In this document: positions 1 to 7,561 of the stretch, piece after piece
Numbering within the stretch: position 1 is the first letter of the stretch
How the letters are laid out: the number at the start of each line of letters is the position of its first letter
Origin: an uncultured Caulobacterales bacterium
Lineage (GTDB): Bacteria; Pseudomonadota; Alphaproteobacteria; Caulobacterales; Caulobacteraceae
DNA: 35,019 nucleotides
Reading direction: 5' to 3'
NCBI GenBank assembly: GCA_903884425.1
Contig: CAISEP010000005.1
Coordinates: 1 to 35,019 of the forward strand
Made by a program: the position numbers and the translations under genes
The notes under the pieces: generated by a model
Databases searched by the model: none
What the model saw: the letters and a program-made list of their open reading frames with translations, nothing else
Told to the model about the DNA's origin: nothing

Positions 1-46
1 CTCCGGCCTTACCTCGTTCCGGGGTGGCGGGACGCTCCCATTTAGA

Positions 47-61
47 TCATGATTTCAATGA
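47..61. promoter_or_regulatory. 15-base motif, copy A
   Basis: TCATGATTTCAATGA lies here and TCATGATTTCATTGA lies at 2038-2052, a 14 of 15 match. One copy is about 410 bases upstream of the ATP-grasp gene and the other about 140 bases upstream of the S53 peptidase gene. The motif has inverted ends (TCAT/ATGA) and is A+T-rich against a G+C-rich background. It could be the site of a shared regulator. This is inference from two copies only. Confidence 0.35.
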
Positions 62-240
62 GATACACGTTCGACGTTTCATTCTCCGTGGCGCGCCATT
101 TCCTACCCCGAAAACTGTAGCCAAGACGCTGATTTGCAACGTTTTATTCATCGTGGCAGACGGTTTGAACCGTGCGGGTCGAACCATTTCCCCGCCGACG
201 GTTCGTCAAACCTGCCTCGACGCCCCAGGGGCTTTCGTAT

Positions 241-268
241 CGGGCTTTCTCTCTTGGGAGAAAGCCCG
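241..268. other. Strong RNA hairpin with a competing upstream arm
   Basis: CGGGCTTTCTC at 241-251 pairs perfectly with GAGAAAGCCCG at 258-268 across a 6-base loop. No run of T follows on either strand, so it is not a textbook intrinsic terminator. Just upstream, GGGGCTTTC at 228-236 repeats the left arm and could also pair with GAAAGCCC of the right arm, giving two mutually exclusive stems. That layout suits an attenuator or structured leader of the ATP-grasp gene. It could also be the terminator of a gene to the left. Confidence 0.4.
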
Positions 269-472
269 GTCCGACGGTGTTTGCGATCCTGCGGAAGGAC
301 CTCGGGGCCTGCCCCTGTCCGTCCAGCTCGTCGGCCGCTTCGGCGAGATCGTGCTGCGGACGGGCCACCGGATTGCCCGCCGGGGCAGATCGCGCCATAG
401 CTCGACGCACGGGACACCGTTCGGCGGGGCGTCGGGTCGATCTCGCCACACCACATCGCAGCGGCCGGGACC

Positions 473-2008
473 ATGCAGACACCACGATCCGGACAGATGC
501 AGAGGTCCCTGTCCGTCCAGCGGATGAAGGCGGCGCGCCAGTTCTGGCAGGAGGACCGTCCAGCCGAGGCCTATCAGGCCCTGCAGGAGATCCTGGCCCT
601 CGACCCGGGCTTTGCCGCGGCGCAGGGCCTGCTGCGGACCGTGGTCCAGGCCCTGGAGACCGCCGACCCCCATCTGTCGCGCCTGCAGCTCATGGCCGTG
701 GCCGAGCCCCTGGAGGCCGGGATCCATCTGGACCTGGGATCGGCCTATCTGCGCCGCGGGCGGACGCGGGACGCGGCGCGCCACTTCGAGACGGCCCGCG
801 CCCTTGGCCGGGTGCGGGAGGCCGGGGCGGAGCTTGCCCGGATGCAGCTCCGGGCCGGTCACCTCAAGGCGGCCCGGGACTCCGCGGAGGCCGCCCTGGG
901 CGCGGACGCGGATCATGACCCGGAAGGCGTCTGCCACGCCATTGCCTGCGAGGTGATGGCCGATCTGGCCGCCCTGTCCGGCGACGGCGACGGTCGCCGC
1001 CGCTGGCTGGACCGGGCCTATGCGGAGGCCCCCGTCTTTGTCCGCGACGTGGCCGGGTCGCCGTTCACGACCCTGGTCCTGACGACGGTGGAGCAGGGCA
1101 ACCTGTCCCTGGGCGACATCCTGCCGGACGAGTCCCACGCCCGGGCCGTGTGGACCATGGACTATGCGCGGCCGGACCAGTTCACCCGCCTGCCCCCTCA
1201 TCAGGTCGTGCTGAACGCGATCGGCGATCCGGACCACATCATGGCCTCGCTTCCTGTGCTGGACGCCTTCTGCCGGCAGAGCGAGCGCCCGGTGCTGAAC
1301 GCCCCGGCGCGGATCCTGGCCACCGCCCGGGACCGCCTCGGCGCGACGCTGGACGGCATTGACGGCGTCCTCACGCCACGGACCCTGCGCTGCGATTTCG
1401 CGGCCCTGTCCGGTCGGACGATGACGGACATCCGCTCGGAGTTCGGGCTGGAGCTGCCGCTGATCCTGCGTCCGGCGGGAACCCATGGCGGCGAGGGCAT
1501 GGCGCGGATCGACAGTGACGCGTTTTCGGTGGAGTCGTGGCGCGCGGGGCAGAAGACCACGTTCTCCGACGTCTATCTCACCCAATATGTGGACTACCGC
1601 TCGGCGGACGGACATTTCCGCAAGTACCGGATGATGTTCATCGACCGGACGCCCTATCCCTACCACCTGGCCATCGGGCGGAACTGGGTGGTTCACCACG
1701 ACACCGCCGACATGACCCGGGATCGCCAGAAGCGGGCCGAGGAACTCGCCTTCCTTGCCGACCCCGAGGCCGCCCTCGGCCGCCGGGCGCTGGACGCCAT
1801 CGGGGCCATCGCCCGACGCATCGACCTCGACTATGCCGGGATCGACTTCGCCCTGTCGCCCACGGGCGAGGTGATCGTGTTCGAGGCCAATGCCCCCATG
1901 GTCGTGCACCGGGAGCGCAGCGACGGCCCCTTCGCAGCCAAGGCCCCCTACATCGCCACCATCATCGACGCCTTCCAGCGACACCTGGCAGCCCGCGCCG
2001 CTGAGTGA
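473..2008 (+). CDS. TPR-containing ATP-grasp protein
   Basis: The product has 511 residues. Residues about 15-165 form helical tetratricopeptide-like repeats (for example EAYQALQEILALDPGFAAA and LDLGSAYLRRGRTRDAARH). Residues about 215-505 resemble a RimK/glutathione-synthetase-like ATP-grasp domain: VVLNAIGDPDH opens the first subdomain, LPLILRPAGTHGGEGM resembles the ATP-clasping loop, and DYAGIDFAL followed by VIVFEANAPM resembles the Mg-binding end of the fold. Such enzymes join a carboxylate to an amine or thiol through an acyl phosphate; the substrate here cannot be told. No signal peptide is seen, so it should be cytoplasmic. The first ATG is used; a second at 497 is possible, and neither has a strong ribosome site. 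It precedes an exported peptidase and a secretin on the same strand. Confidence 0.75.
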   Translation: MQTPRSGQMQRSLSVQRMKAARQFWQEDRPAEAYQALQEILALDPGFAAAQGLLRTVVQALETADPHLSRLQLMAVAEPLEAGIHLDLGSAYLRRGRTRDAARHFETARALGRVREAGAELARMQLRAGHLKAARDSAEAALGADADHDPEGVCHAIACEVMADLAALSGDGDGRRRWLDRAYAEAPVFVRDVAGSPFTTLVLTTVEQGNLSLGDILPDESHARAVWTMDYARPDQFTRLPPHQVVLNAIGDPDHIMASLPVLDAFCRQSERPVLNAPARILATARDRLGATLDGIDGVLTPRTLRCDFAALSGRTMTDIRSEFGLELPLILRPAGTHGGEGMARIDSDAFSVESWRAGQKTTFSDVYLTQYVDYRSADGHFRKYRMMFIDRTPYPYHLAIGRNWVVHHDTADMTRDRQKRAEELAFLADPEAALGRRALDAIGAIARRIDLDYAGIDFALSPTGEVIVFEANAPMVVHRERSDGPFAAKAPYIATIIDAFQRHLAARAAE

Positions 2009-2031
2009 CCGGACCTTCCGCAGACGGTCAC
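2005..2031. terminator. Hairpin spanning the stop of the ATP-grasp gene
   Basis: GTGACCG at 2005-2011 pairs with CGGTCAC at 2025-2031 over a 13-base loop, and the left arm includes the stop codon. No T run follows, so it would be at best a weak or factor-assisted terminator. It separates the ATP-grasp gene from the peptidase gene. Confidence 0.3.
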
Positions 2032-2037
2032 GTAAAC

Positions 2038-2052
2038 TCATGATTTCATTGA
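2038..2052. promoter_or_regulatory. 15-base motif, copy B
   Basis: TCATGATTTCATTGA differs by one base from the motif at 47-61. It sits in the 181-base gap before the S53 peptidase gene, in a short A+T-rich patch that continues to about 2055. A perfect -35 hexamer TTGACA follows at 2130-2135, but I find no well-spaced -10 partner. The motif is therefore a candidate regulator site rather than a promoter core. Confidence 0.35.
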
Positions 2053-2189
2053 AAAAAAGCGAAACCTTTCCAAGGTGTTAAGGGTTCAGCGAGTGGTACG
2101 CTGGTCAGATCCTGCCGAGGTCCCCGTTCTTGACAATAATATCACCACCTGCGACCGTCCCAATACAGTACAATCGCCGGGGGTCGCCC

Positions 2190-3557
2190 ATGTTCAAGTT
2201 TCTGTCTGTTGGTGCTGCGGCTGCAGCCGTGATCCTGTCAGGTGCCTCGGCGGCCTTTGCCGGAACCGGCATGGACCTGAAATTCGATCGCCATGTCTAC
2301 CACGTGGCCGCCTGTGCCATGGGCAATGCCCCGGGCACCGCGCGTTGCCATGCGCGGGTGGTGACGGACAACAAGGGCAACTTCCAGGCCAAGCCGCGCT
2401 CCAAGACCGCCAGCGGCGCGACCTTCTACGTGCCCTCCGAGCTGCGGGCGGCCTACAACATCACCGGGGCCCTGCCCTCGGTCGGCGGAGGGACCGGCGC
2501 GCCGGTGATCGCCATCGTCGATGCCTACGGCTATACGGCGGCCGCGGCCGATCTGGCGACCTACCGCTCCCAGTACGGCCTCGGGGCCTGCACGGTCGCC
2601 AGCGGCTGTCTGACAATCGTCAACCAGACCGGCGGGACCAAGCTGCCGACCGCCACCGGCTCGACCCCCCAGGGCTGGGATGTGGAGCAGGCCCTCGATC
2701 TGGACATGGCCTCGGCCATGTGCCCGCAGTGCAACATCGTCCTGGTGCAGGCCAACTCGGCCTCCTTCTCCGACCTGGCGACCGCGGCCAACTACGCGGC
2801 CTCCATCAAGAACGTGGTGGCGGTCAGCAACAGCTATGGCGGGGCCGAGACGGGCTCCAACAGCTCGTCCAGCTGCGCGACCCTGGCCGGACAGACCACG
2901 GTGGGTTGCGAACCCTACTACAACCACCCGGGCATCGCCGTGACGGTCAGCTCCGGTGACCAGGGCTATGCCGCCGGGCCGCAGTTCCCGGCCTCTTCCC
3001 CCCACGTGATCGCGGTCGGCGGCACGACCCTGACCTATACTGGCGCAGCCGGCCGGGGCTACACCGAGGCGGCCTGGGCGGATGCGGGCAGCGGCTGCAG
3101 CACCCTCTACGGCAAGCTGACGGTGAACTCGACCGTCCTGCAGAATTCCACCATCGACCCGTTCTGCGCCAACCGGACCATTGCCGATGTCTCCGCCGTG
3201 GCCGATCCCAATACCGGCGTCGCGGTCTATCTCGGCGCGTTTGCCGCAGGCTCCAAGGGGCGCAACGGCACGGCCGGCTTCTACATCGTCGGCGGCACCA
3301 GCGCCGCGGCCCCGCTGGTGGCGGGCATCTACGGCTATGCCAAGGCGACCGGTGCGGTCACCGCCGCTCCGAACGGGGCCAGCACCATCTATGCGTCGGC
3401 GTCTGCCACGACCGGTGCCTCGCCCAACCTGAACGACGTCGCCACCGGGACCAACGGTGGAACGGCGGGATGCGGCGGCACGGCCATCTGCACGGCCCGC
3501 GCGGGCTACGACGGTCCGACCGGCCTCGGCACCCCGAACGGACCGCTGCCCTTCTGA
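2190..3557 (+). CDS. Exported sedolisin-type (S53) serine-carboxyl peptidase
   Basis: The product has 455 residues. Residues 1-24 are a signal peptide ending AAFA. The S53 catalytic set is complete: Glu166 and Asp170 in WDVEQALD, oxyanion Asp257 in SSGDQG, and nucleophile Ser371 in GGTSAAAP. The C-terminus carries the calcium-site signature, with NDV near 415-417 and YDGPTGLGTPNG near 440-451. Such enzymes are endopeptidases active at acid pH. The mature-like segment (YVPSELRAAYNI) starts near residue 80, so only about 55 residues separate it from the signal peptide; the usual S53 prodomain of about 170-180 residues is missing. The ATG at 2190 is chosen because the signal peptide starts there and G-rich sequence precedes it. 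Several Cys residues suggest disulfides. The secretin gene follows after 27 bases. Confidence 0.88.
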   Translation: MFKFLSVGAAAAAVILSGASAAFAGTGMDLKFDRHVYHVAACAMGNAPGTARCHARVVTDNKGNFQAKPRSKTASGATFYVPSELRAAYNITGALPSVGGGTGAPVIAIVDAYGYTAAAADLATYRSQYGLGACTVASGCLTIVNQTGGTKLPTATGSTPQGWDVEQALDLDMASAMCPQCNIVLVQANSASFSDLATAANYAASIKNVVAVSNSYGGAETGSNSSSSCATLAGQTTVGCEPYYNHPGIAVTVSSGDQGYAAGPQFPASSPHVIAVGGTTLTYTGAAGRGYTEAAWADAGSGCSTLYGKLTVNSTVLQNSTIDPFCANRTIADVSAVADPNTGVAVYLGAFAAGSKGRNGTAGFYIVGGTSAAAPLVAGIYGYAKATGAVTAAPNGASTIYASASATTGASPNLNDVATGTNGGTAGCGGTAICTARAGYDGPTGLGTPNGPLPF

Positions 3558-3584
3558 TCCCTCGAACCCCGGGGGACTTGAGAG

Positions 3585-5123
3585 GTGCCATTGCACGGTC
3601 TGCGTTCGGCGCTGCTGGCGGTCCTCCTGGGCCTGATGGTCGGTGCCCTCTCGTCGGAGGCCCGCGCGGCCTCCGACGTCCTGCCGGTGGCGGTCCCGGC
3701 CGTCCTGGACAAGATCACCGCCCAGGACGTGTCGGCGACGGAGACCGACCTCGTCCTCAGCTTCTCCCCCAAGGCCCTGAGCGCCGGGGTCATCAATGCC
3801 ACCGGCACCCGGCTGGCGGTGGGCTTTGCCAGCACCAGCCGGGCCACCACGGCCGCCCTGACCGGCAAGCTGAAGGGGGTGGTCCGCGGCATCGAGTTCG
3901 AGCAGCACGACAGCGTCCTCGTCATGGTGGTGCAGACCGCCACTTCGGCCTCGCTTGAGGTCCAGCCGGTCGGTGACCAGATCATCCTCCTGAAGGTCCG
4001 CCAGGCCACCGCGCGACCGGAGGAACCGACCCGGGACGCGGCGGCAGCGCATCATCCGGCCCGGCGCGACCCCGGCGAGGACGGCTTCGAGGCGGTGTTC
4101 CTCAAATATGCCGACGTCTCCGAGGTGGTGGGTCTGCTGGTGGATGGCGTGACGATCAAGTCCAATGACGCCTTCATCCCCCGGGAGCCGGCCTTCGGGT
4201 CCGCGGGCATCGGCCAGGCGGCGGGCCTCGGCCAGTCCCCGAGCTATTCCCCGGACCAGCTGACCCAGCCCCTGGCCCAGTCGGTGGACGACACCATCTC
4301 CGTGGACCGGCGGCTGAACGCCATCTTCCTCAAGGGCAGCCGCGAGACCATCGAGCGCCTGAAGGAGAAGATCCGCGTGGTGGACGTGCCCGTGGACAGC
4401 GTGCTGCTGGAGACCCTGTTCGTGGAGCTGGACAAGTCCGGGGCCTCGAATGTGGGCCTCAGCTATTCCAACGGGAACGGCCAGATCGGGATCGTGAACT
4501 ACCAGACCGGGGCCTATGTCTCCTCGGGGTCCGGGGTGACGCACCTGACCTCCGCCGCGTTCCAGGCGGCCATCTACGCGCAGGTGGAGAAGGGGCGCGG
4601 CCGGATCGTGTCCAAGCCCCGTATCTCGGCCCTCAGCGGCGGCACCGCCAAGATCATCACCGGCGATGCCCTGCCGATCCTCACCGCCATCACCCTGTCC
4701 GGGGTCAACGGCGTGTCCCAGCAGGTGCAGTACGTGAACGTGGGCGTCACCCTGCAGATCGCGCCGCGGGTGTCCGATGACGGCTATGTCACCTCCCACC
4801 TGTTCTGCGAGGTGTCGAGCGTCACCGGGGCCAGCCAGGGCTATCCCACCATCAGCCAGCGGGAGGCGGAAACCGCCGCCACGGTGCGGGACGGGGAAAC
4901 CTTCGTGATCGGCGGTCTGACCCAGAGGAACGAACTCACCTCCCGCACGGCGGTGCCGGGCCTGGGGGGCCTTCCGGTGGTAGGGTCGGTCTTCGGCCTG
5001 AACCAGACCACCACCGCGGCGACGGAGCTCTACATCGTGATCACGCCGCACATCATTCACGCCCACGCGCCGCAGGCCGCCGTCAGCCCGATCCCGCCGG
5101 AACTCGTCCCCGACCGGCCCTGA
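3585..5123 (+). CDS. Secretin (GspD/PilQ family outer-membrane channel)
   Basis: The product has 512 residues, starting at a GTG with GAGAG just before it. Residues 1-29 are a signal peptide ending SSEARA. Residues about 35-145 look like an AMIN-type beta domain, as in PilQ. Residues about 165-280 form an N1-like ring domain (VFLKYADVSEVVGLLV, then NAIFLKGSRETIERL). Residues about 280-500 are the secretin barrel, with RIVSKPRISALSGG, VNVGVTLQIAPRVSDDGYV, VRDGETFVIGGL and the family signature VPGLGGLPVVGSVFG. It should form a multimeric outer-membrane pore. No lipobox, pilotin, ATPase, pseudopilin or inner-membrane platform gene is nearby, so it is an orphan here. The 27-base spacing to the peptidase gene suggests co-transcription. 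Confidence 0.88.
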   Translation: MPLHGLRSALLAVLLGLMVGALSSEARAASDVLPVAVPAVLDKITAQDVSATETDLVLSFSPKALSAGVINATGTRLAVGFASTSRATTAALTGKLKGVVRGIEFEQHDSVLVMVVQTATSASLEVQPVGDQIILLKVRQATARPEEPTRDAAAAHHPARRDPGEDGFEAVFLKYADVSEVVGLLVDGVTIKSNDAFIPREPAFGSAGIGQAAGLGQSPSYSPDQLTQPLAQSVDDTISVDRRLNAIFLKGSRETIERLKEKIRVVDVPVDSVLLETLFVELDKSGASNVGLSYSNGNGQIGIVNYQTGAYVSSGSGVTHLTSAAFQAAIYAQVEKGRGRIVSKPRISALSGGTAKIITGDALPILTAITLSGVNGVSQQVQYVNVGVTLQIAPRVSDDGYVTSHLFCEVSSVTGASQGYPTISQREAETAATVRDGETFVIGGLTQRNELTSRTAVPGLGGLPVVGSVFGLNQTTTAATELYIVITPHIIHAHAPQAAVSPIPPELVPDRP

Positions 5124-5157
5124 TTCCGGCCCTGATCCGAGCTCGCAGGAGGTCCCG

Positions 5158-6702
5158 TCAGCCCGCGCTACCGCTGTCCAGCAACCGGCGGCGAATGTCC
5201 TTGCGCACCACCTTGCCCACGGGGCTGCGGGGCAGCTCCGCCCAGATGTGGACGCGCTTGGGGGTCTTCACCCCGCCGAGCCTCGGGCGGCAGAAGGCCA
5301 CGAGCTCCGCCTCCGTCAGGGTCGCGCCGGGGACCAGTTCCACCACCGCGGTCACGGCCTCGCCCCAGTCCGCGTCCGGCAGGCCGACCACGCCGCAGTC
5401 CGCCACGGACGGATGGGCGGCGATCACCTGCTCCACCTCCCCGGGATAGACGTTGAAGCCCCCGGTGATGATCAGGTCCTTCTTGCGGTCGACGATGTGC
5501 AGGAAGCCGTCCGGGTCGAGGAAGCCGATGTCGCCCGTATGGACGAAGCCGTCCCGCACAACCTCGGCTGTCGCGGCCTCATTGCGGTAATAGCCGCTCA
5601 TGATCAGGTCGCTCTGCACGCAGATCTCGCCGGGGACGCCGGCCGGCAGGAGGTCCCCCGCCTCGTCGCGGATGAGGATGCGCGTCCCCAGGGACGGACG
5701 GCCGCAGGCGGACAGGCGGTCGTCCCCCGCCAGCGCTCCGTCGACGAAGTGGTCCTGCGGCCGCATGAAGGTGACGAAGGAATGGCACTCCGTCTGGCCG
5801 TAGCACTGGGCCATGACCGGGCCGAACCGCTGCAGGGCCTGCTTCAGCCGGGCCACCGACATGGGTGCCGCGCCATAGATGAAGTGCTGCAGGCTCGACA
5901 GGTCGCGGCTTTCCAGGTCCGGCAGGTCGAGCAGGCGATAGATCACCGTCGGCGGCAGGAAGGTGGTGGTCACCCGCCGGGCCTCGATCAGGTCGAGGAA
6001 TTTCGGCAGGTCCGGCCGCGCCATCATGACGATGGTGCCCCCCTGGGCGACGATGGGCATGGCCAGCATACCGGCGGCGTGGGTCAGCGGGGTCGCCGCC
6101 AGCAGCACCGGGGCCGGGGTGGTCACCTCCGCCAGGTACTTCTCGACGAAGGCGAACACGGCCCGCTGGCTGATCAGCACGCCCTTGGGCTCGCCCGTGG
6201 TGCCGCCGGTCTGGCCGACAAAGGCGGTGTCGGTGAGAGACGTCGCCGGACGGGGTGCCGCGGGATCGGCCCCGGCGGTGAAGGTGGCCAGGTCCGGATC
6301 GCCGTCGCTGCCCCCCTCCAGGGCGACCGCGAGGCGCAGCGCGGGCAGCTGTCCGCGGATCTCCGCCACCATCGGTGCCAGGGTCGGGTGATAGAACAGC
6401 ACCCGCACGTCCAGCAGCCGCAGCGCCGCGGTCACCGCCTCGGCGGACCCGTGGGGATTGGCCGGGACATAGGCCATGCCCGCCCCCAGGATCCCGAAGG
6501 AGGCGGTGAAGGCCACCGGGGCATTGGGGCTCAGCACCGCGGCATGGTCGCCGGGGCCGAAACCCGCCCGGTTGAGGGCCGAGGCGATCCGTCGGGCGGT
6601 GTCCAGGGCGGCGGCATAGCTCGTCTCGACCCCGTCCAGCACGGCAAAGGGGCGACCGTCGCAGCGCTGGGCGCCGCGCTCGAGCAGGGTGAAAACGGAC
6701 AT
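5158..6702 (-). CDS. AMP-dependent acyl-CoA synthetase (acid:CoA ligase)
   Basis: The product has 514 residues, normal for the ANL superfamily. It activates a carboxylic acid to the acyl-adenylate and then the CoA thioester. Visible motifs are the phosphate loop TGGTTGEPKG at 165-174, the adenylate-binding YGQTE near residue 300, HTGDIGFLDPDGFLHIVDR with the hinge region following, GGFNVYPGEVE, and the C-terminal PVGKVVRKD carrying the catalytic Lys. The substrate cannot be told; the length and motifs suit fatty or aryl acids. It is the last gene of the operon from 9710. The upstream SDR stop lies 4 bases before its ATG, and GGGAGG overlapping the end of that gene gives a good ribosome site. 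Confidence 0.9.
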   Translation of the reverse strand: MSVFTLLERGAQRCDGRPFAVLDGVETSYAAALDTARRIASALNRAGFGPGDHAAVLSPNAPVAFTASFGILGAGMAYVPANPHGSAEAVTAALRLLDVRVLFYHPTLAPMVAEIRGQLPALRLAVALEGGSDGDPDLATFTAGADPAAPRPATSLTDTAFVGQTGGTTGEPKGVLISQRAVFAFVEKYLAEVTTPAPVLLAATPLTHAAGMLAMPIVAQGGTIVMMARPDLPKFLDLIEARRVTTTFLPPTVIYRLLDLPDLESRDLSSLQHFIYGAAPMSVARLKQALQRFGPVMAQCYGQTECHSFVTFMRPQDHFVDGALAGDDRLSACGRPSLGTRILIRDEAGDLLPAGVPGEICVQSDLIMSGYYRNEAATAEVVRDGFVHTGDIGFLDPDGFLHIVDRKKDLIITGGFNVYPGEVEQVIAAHPSVADCGVVGLPDADWGEAVTAVVELVPGATLTEAELVAFCRPRLGGVKTPKRVHIWAELPRSPVGKVVRKDIRRRLLDSGSAG

Positions 6703-6706
6703 GGCC

Positions 6707-7561
6707 TCAGCCTCCCATCTGGCTCAGGGCGGCGCGCATCATCTCGGCCTGGCCCCGTTTCGCGGCATTGGAGAGGCCCGCGGTCAGCCCCCCGTCGACG
6801 ACCAGGTCCTGGCCGGTGACATAGGCGGACTCGTCGCTGGCGAAGAACACCGCCGCCGCGGCGATGTCCGAACCCCGTCCCGCCCGGCCGACGGGGAGGG
6901 CCCGGGCAAAGGCCCCCTGCAGGGCCGCCATGGCCCGGGCCTGGTGGTCCGGCGCGATACCCAGGGACTGGAGGAAGATCGGCGTCGGCACCGCGCCCGG
7001 GGACACGGTGTTCACCCTGATGCCGTGCTCTGCCAGCTCCAGCGCCATGCAGCGGGAGAAGTGGCAGACCGCGGCCTTCATGGCGCTGTAGACGGACGGG
7101 GAGGAATTGGCCCGGTGCGCGGCGGTCGAGCCGTTGTTCAGGATCGAGCCGCCCCCCTGGGCGATCATCACCGGGACCACGTGCCTGGTCATCAGCACCA
7201 CGCTGCCGAAGATGCCCGCCGCGGCGGCGGCCACGGTCGCGGCATCCAGCTCCGTCACCGGCGTGTCCCGCAGGGCCGGGGCGGCGTTGTTGAACAGGAT
7301 GTCGATCCGCCCGCCCAGCTCGGCCTTCGCCCCGGCGACCAGGGTGGCGACCTCGTCCTCCCGGCTCACATCGGCGCGGATATAGTGCGCGCCGGGACCG
7401 ATCTCCGCGGCCACGGCCTGCCCCGCCCCTTCGGAGCGGCCGCAGAACACCACCTTTGCCCCCTCGGCCACGAAGCGGCGGACCACGTCCACCCCCATGC
7501 CGGAGGTGGCACCGGTGATCAGGGCCGTCTTGCCTTCCAGTCTCCCCCCCACGCCGCTCAC
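6707..7561 (-). CDS. Short-chain dehydrogenase/reductase (SDR)
   Basis: The product is about 284 residues from a GTG that overlaps the stop of the upstream gene (GTGA); a second GTG at 7552 is possible. The classical SDR fold is intact: cofactor motif TGATSGMG at 16-23, NNA after strand 4, and catalytic Ser145, Tyr158 and Lys162 (YSAMK). It should oxidise or reduce a hydroxyl or keto group with NAD(P)(H). In an operon with a thiolase and an acyl-CoA ligase, a role on a hydroxyacyl or cyclic alcohol intermediate is likely. The open frame continues upstream inside the SMP-30 gene, but that part has no SDR similarity. Confidence 0.88.
   Translation of the reverse strand: MSGVGGRLEGKTALITGATSGMGVDVVRRFVAEGAKVVFCGRSEGAGQAVAAEIGPGAHYIRADVSREDEVATLVAGAKAELGGRIDILFNNAAPALRDTPVTELDAATVAAAAAGIFGSVVLMTRHVVPVMIAQGGGSILNNGSTAAHRANSSPSVYSAMKAAVCHFSRCMALELAEHGIRVNTVSPGAVPTPIFLQSLGIAPDHQARAMAALQGAFARALPVGRAGRGSDIAAAAVFFASDESAYVTGQDLVVDGGLTAGLSNAAKRGQAEMMRAALSQMGG

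Larger units (their letters stand above)
1..472. other. Untranslated region before the ATP-grasp gene
   Basis: No convincing gene is seen here. Open frames exist on both strands, but their translations are rich in Arg, Pro and Gly and resemble no family. The first 200 bases are less G+C-rich than the rest and look like a regulatory region. They hold a 15-base motif at 47-61 that recurs near 2038, and a small palindrome at 160-173 (ACGGTT, 2-base centre, AACCGT). A strong hairpin lies at 241-268. The tail of a gene to the left may be included, but no stop codon can be assigned to one. Confidence 0.6.

Noticed and set aside
206-2041. Long minus-strand open frame opposite the ATP-grasp gene
   Set aside because: Its translation is rich in Gly, Arg, His and Gln with no recognisable domain, as expected for the antisense of a G+C-rich gene.
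2130-2174. Consensus promoter for the peptidase gene starting from TTGACA at 2130
   Set aside because: No hexamer resembling TATAAT lies 16-18 bases downstream; TACAAT at 2169 is too far away.
2238-5066. Very long minus-strand frame opposite the peptidase and secretin genes
   Set aside because: It spans two recognised genes and their gap and has low-complexity composition without any motif.
5248-6819. Plus-strand frame opposite the acyl-CoA ligase gene
   Set aside because: The ligase has every family motif; the opposite frame has none and is full of His, Gln and Gly.
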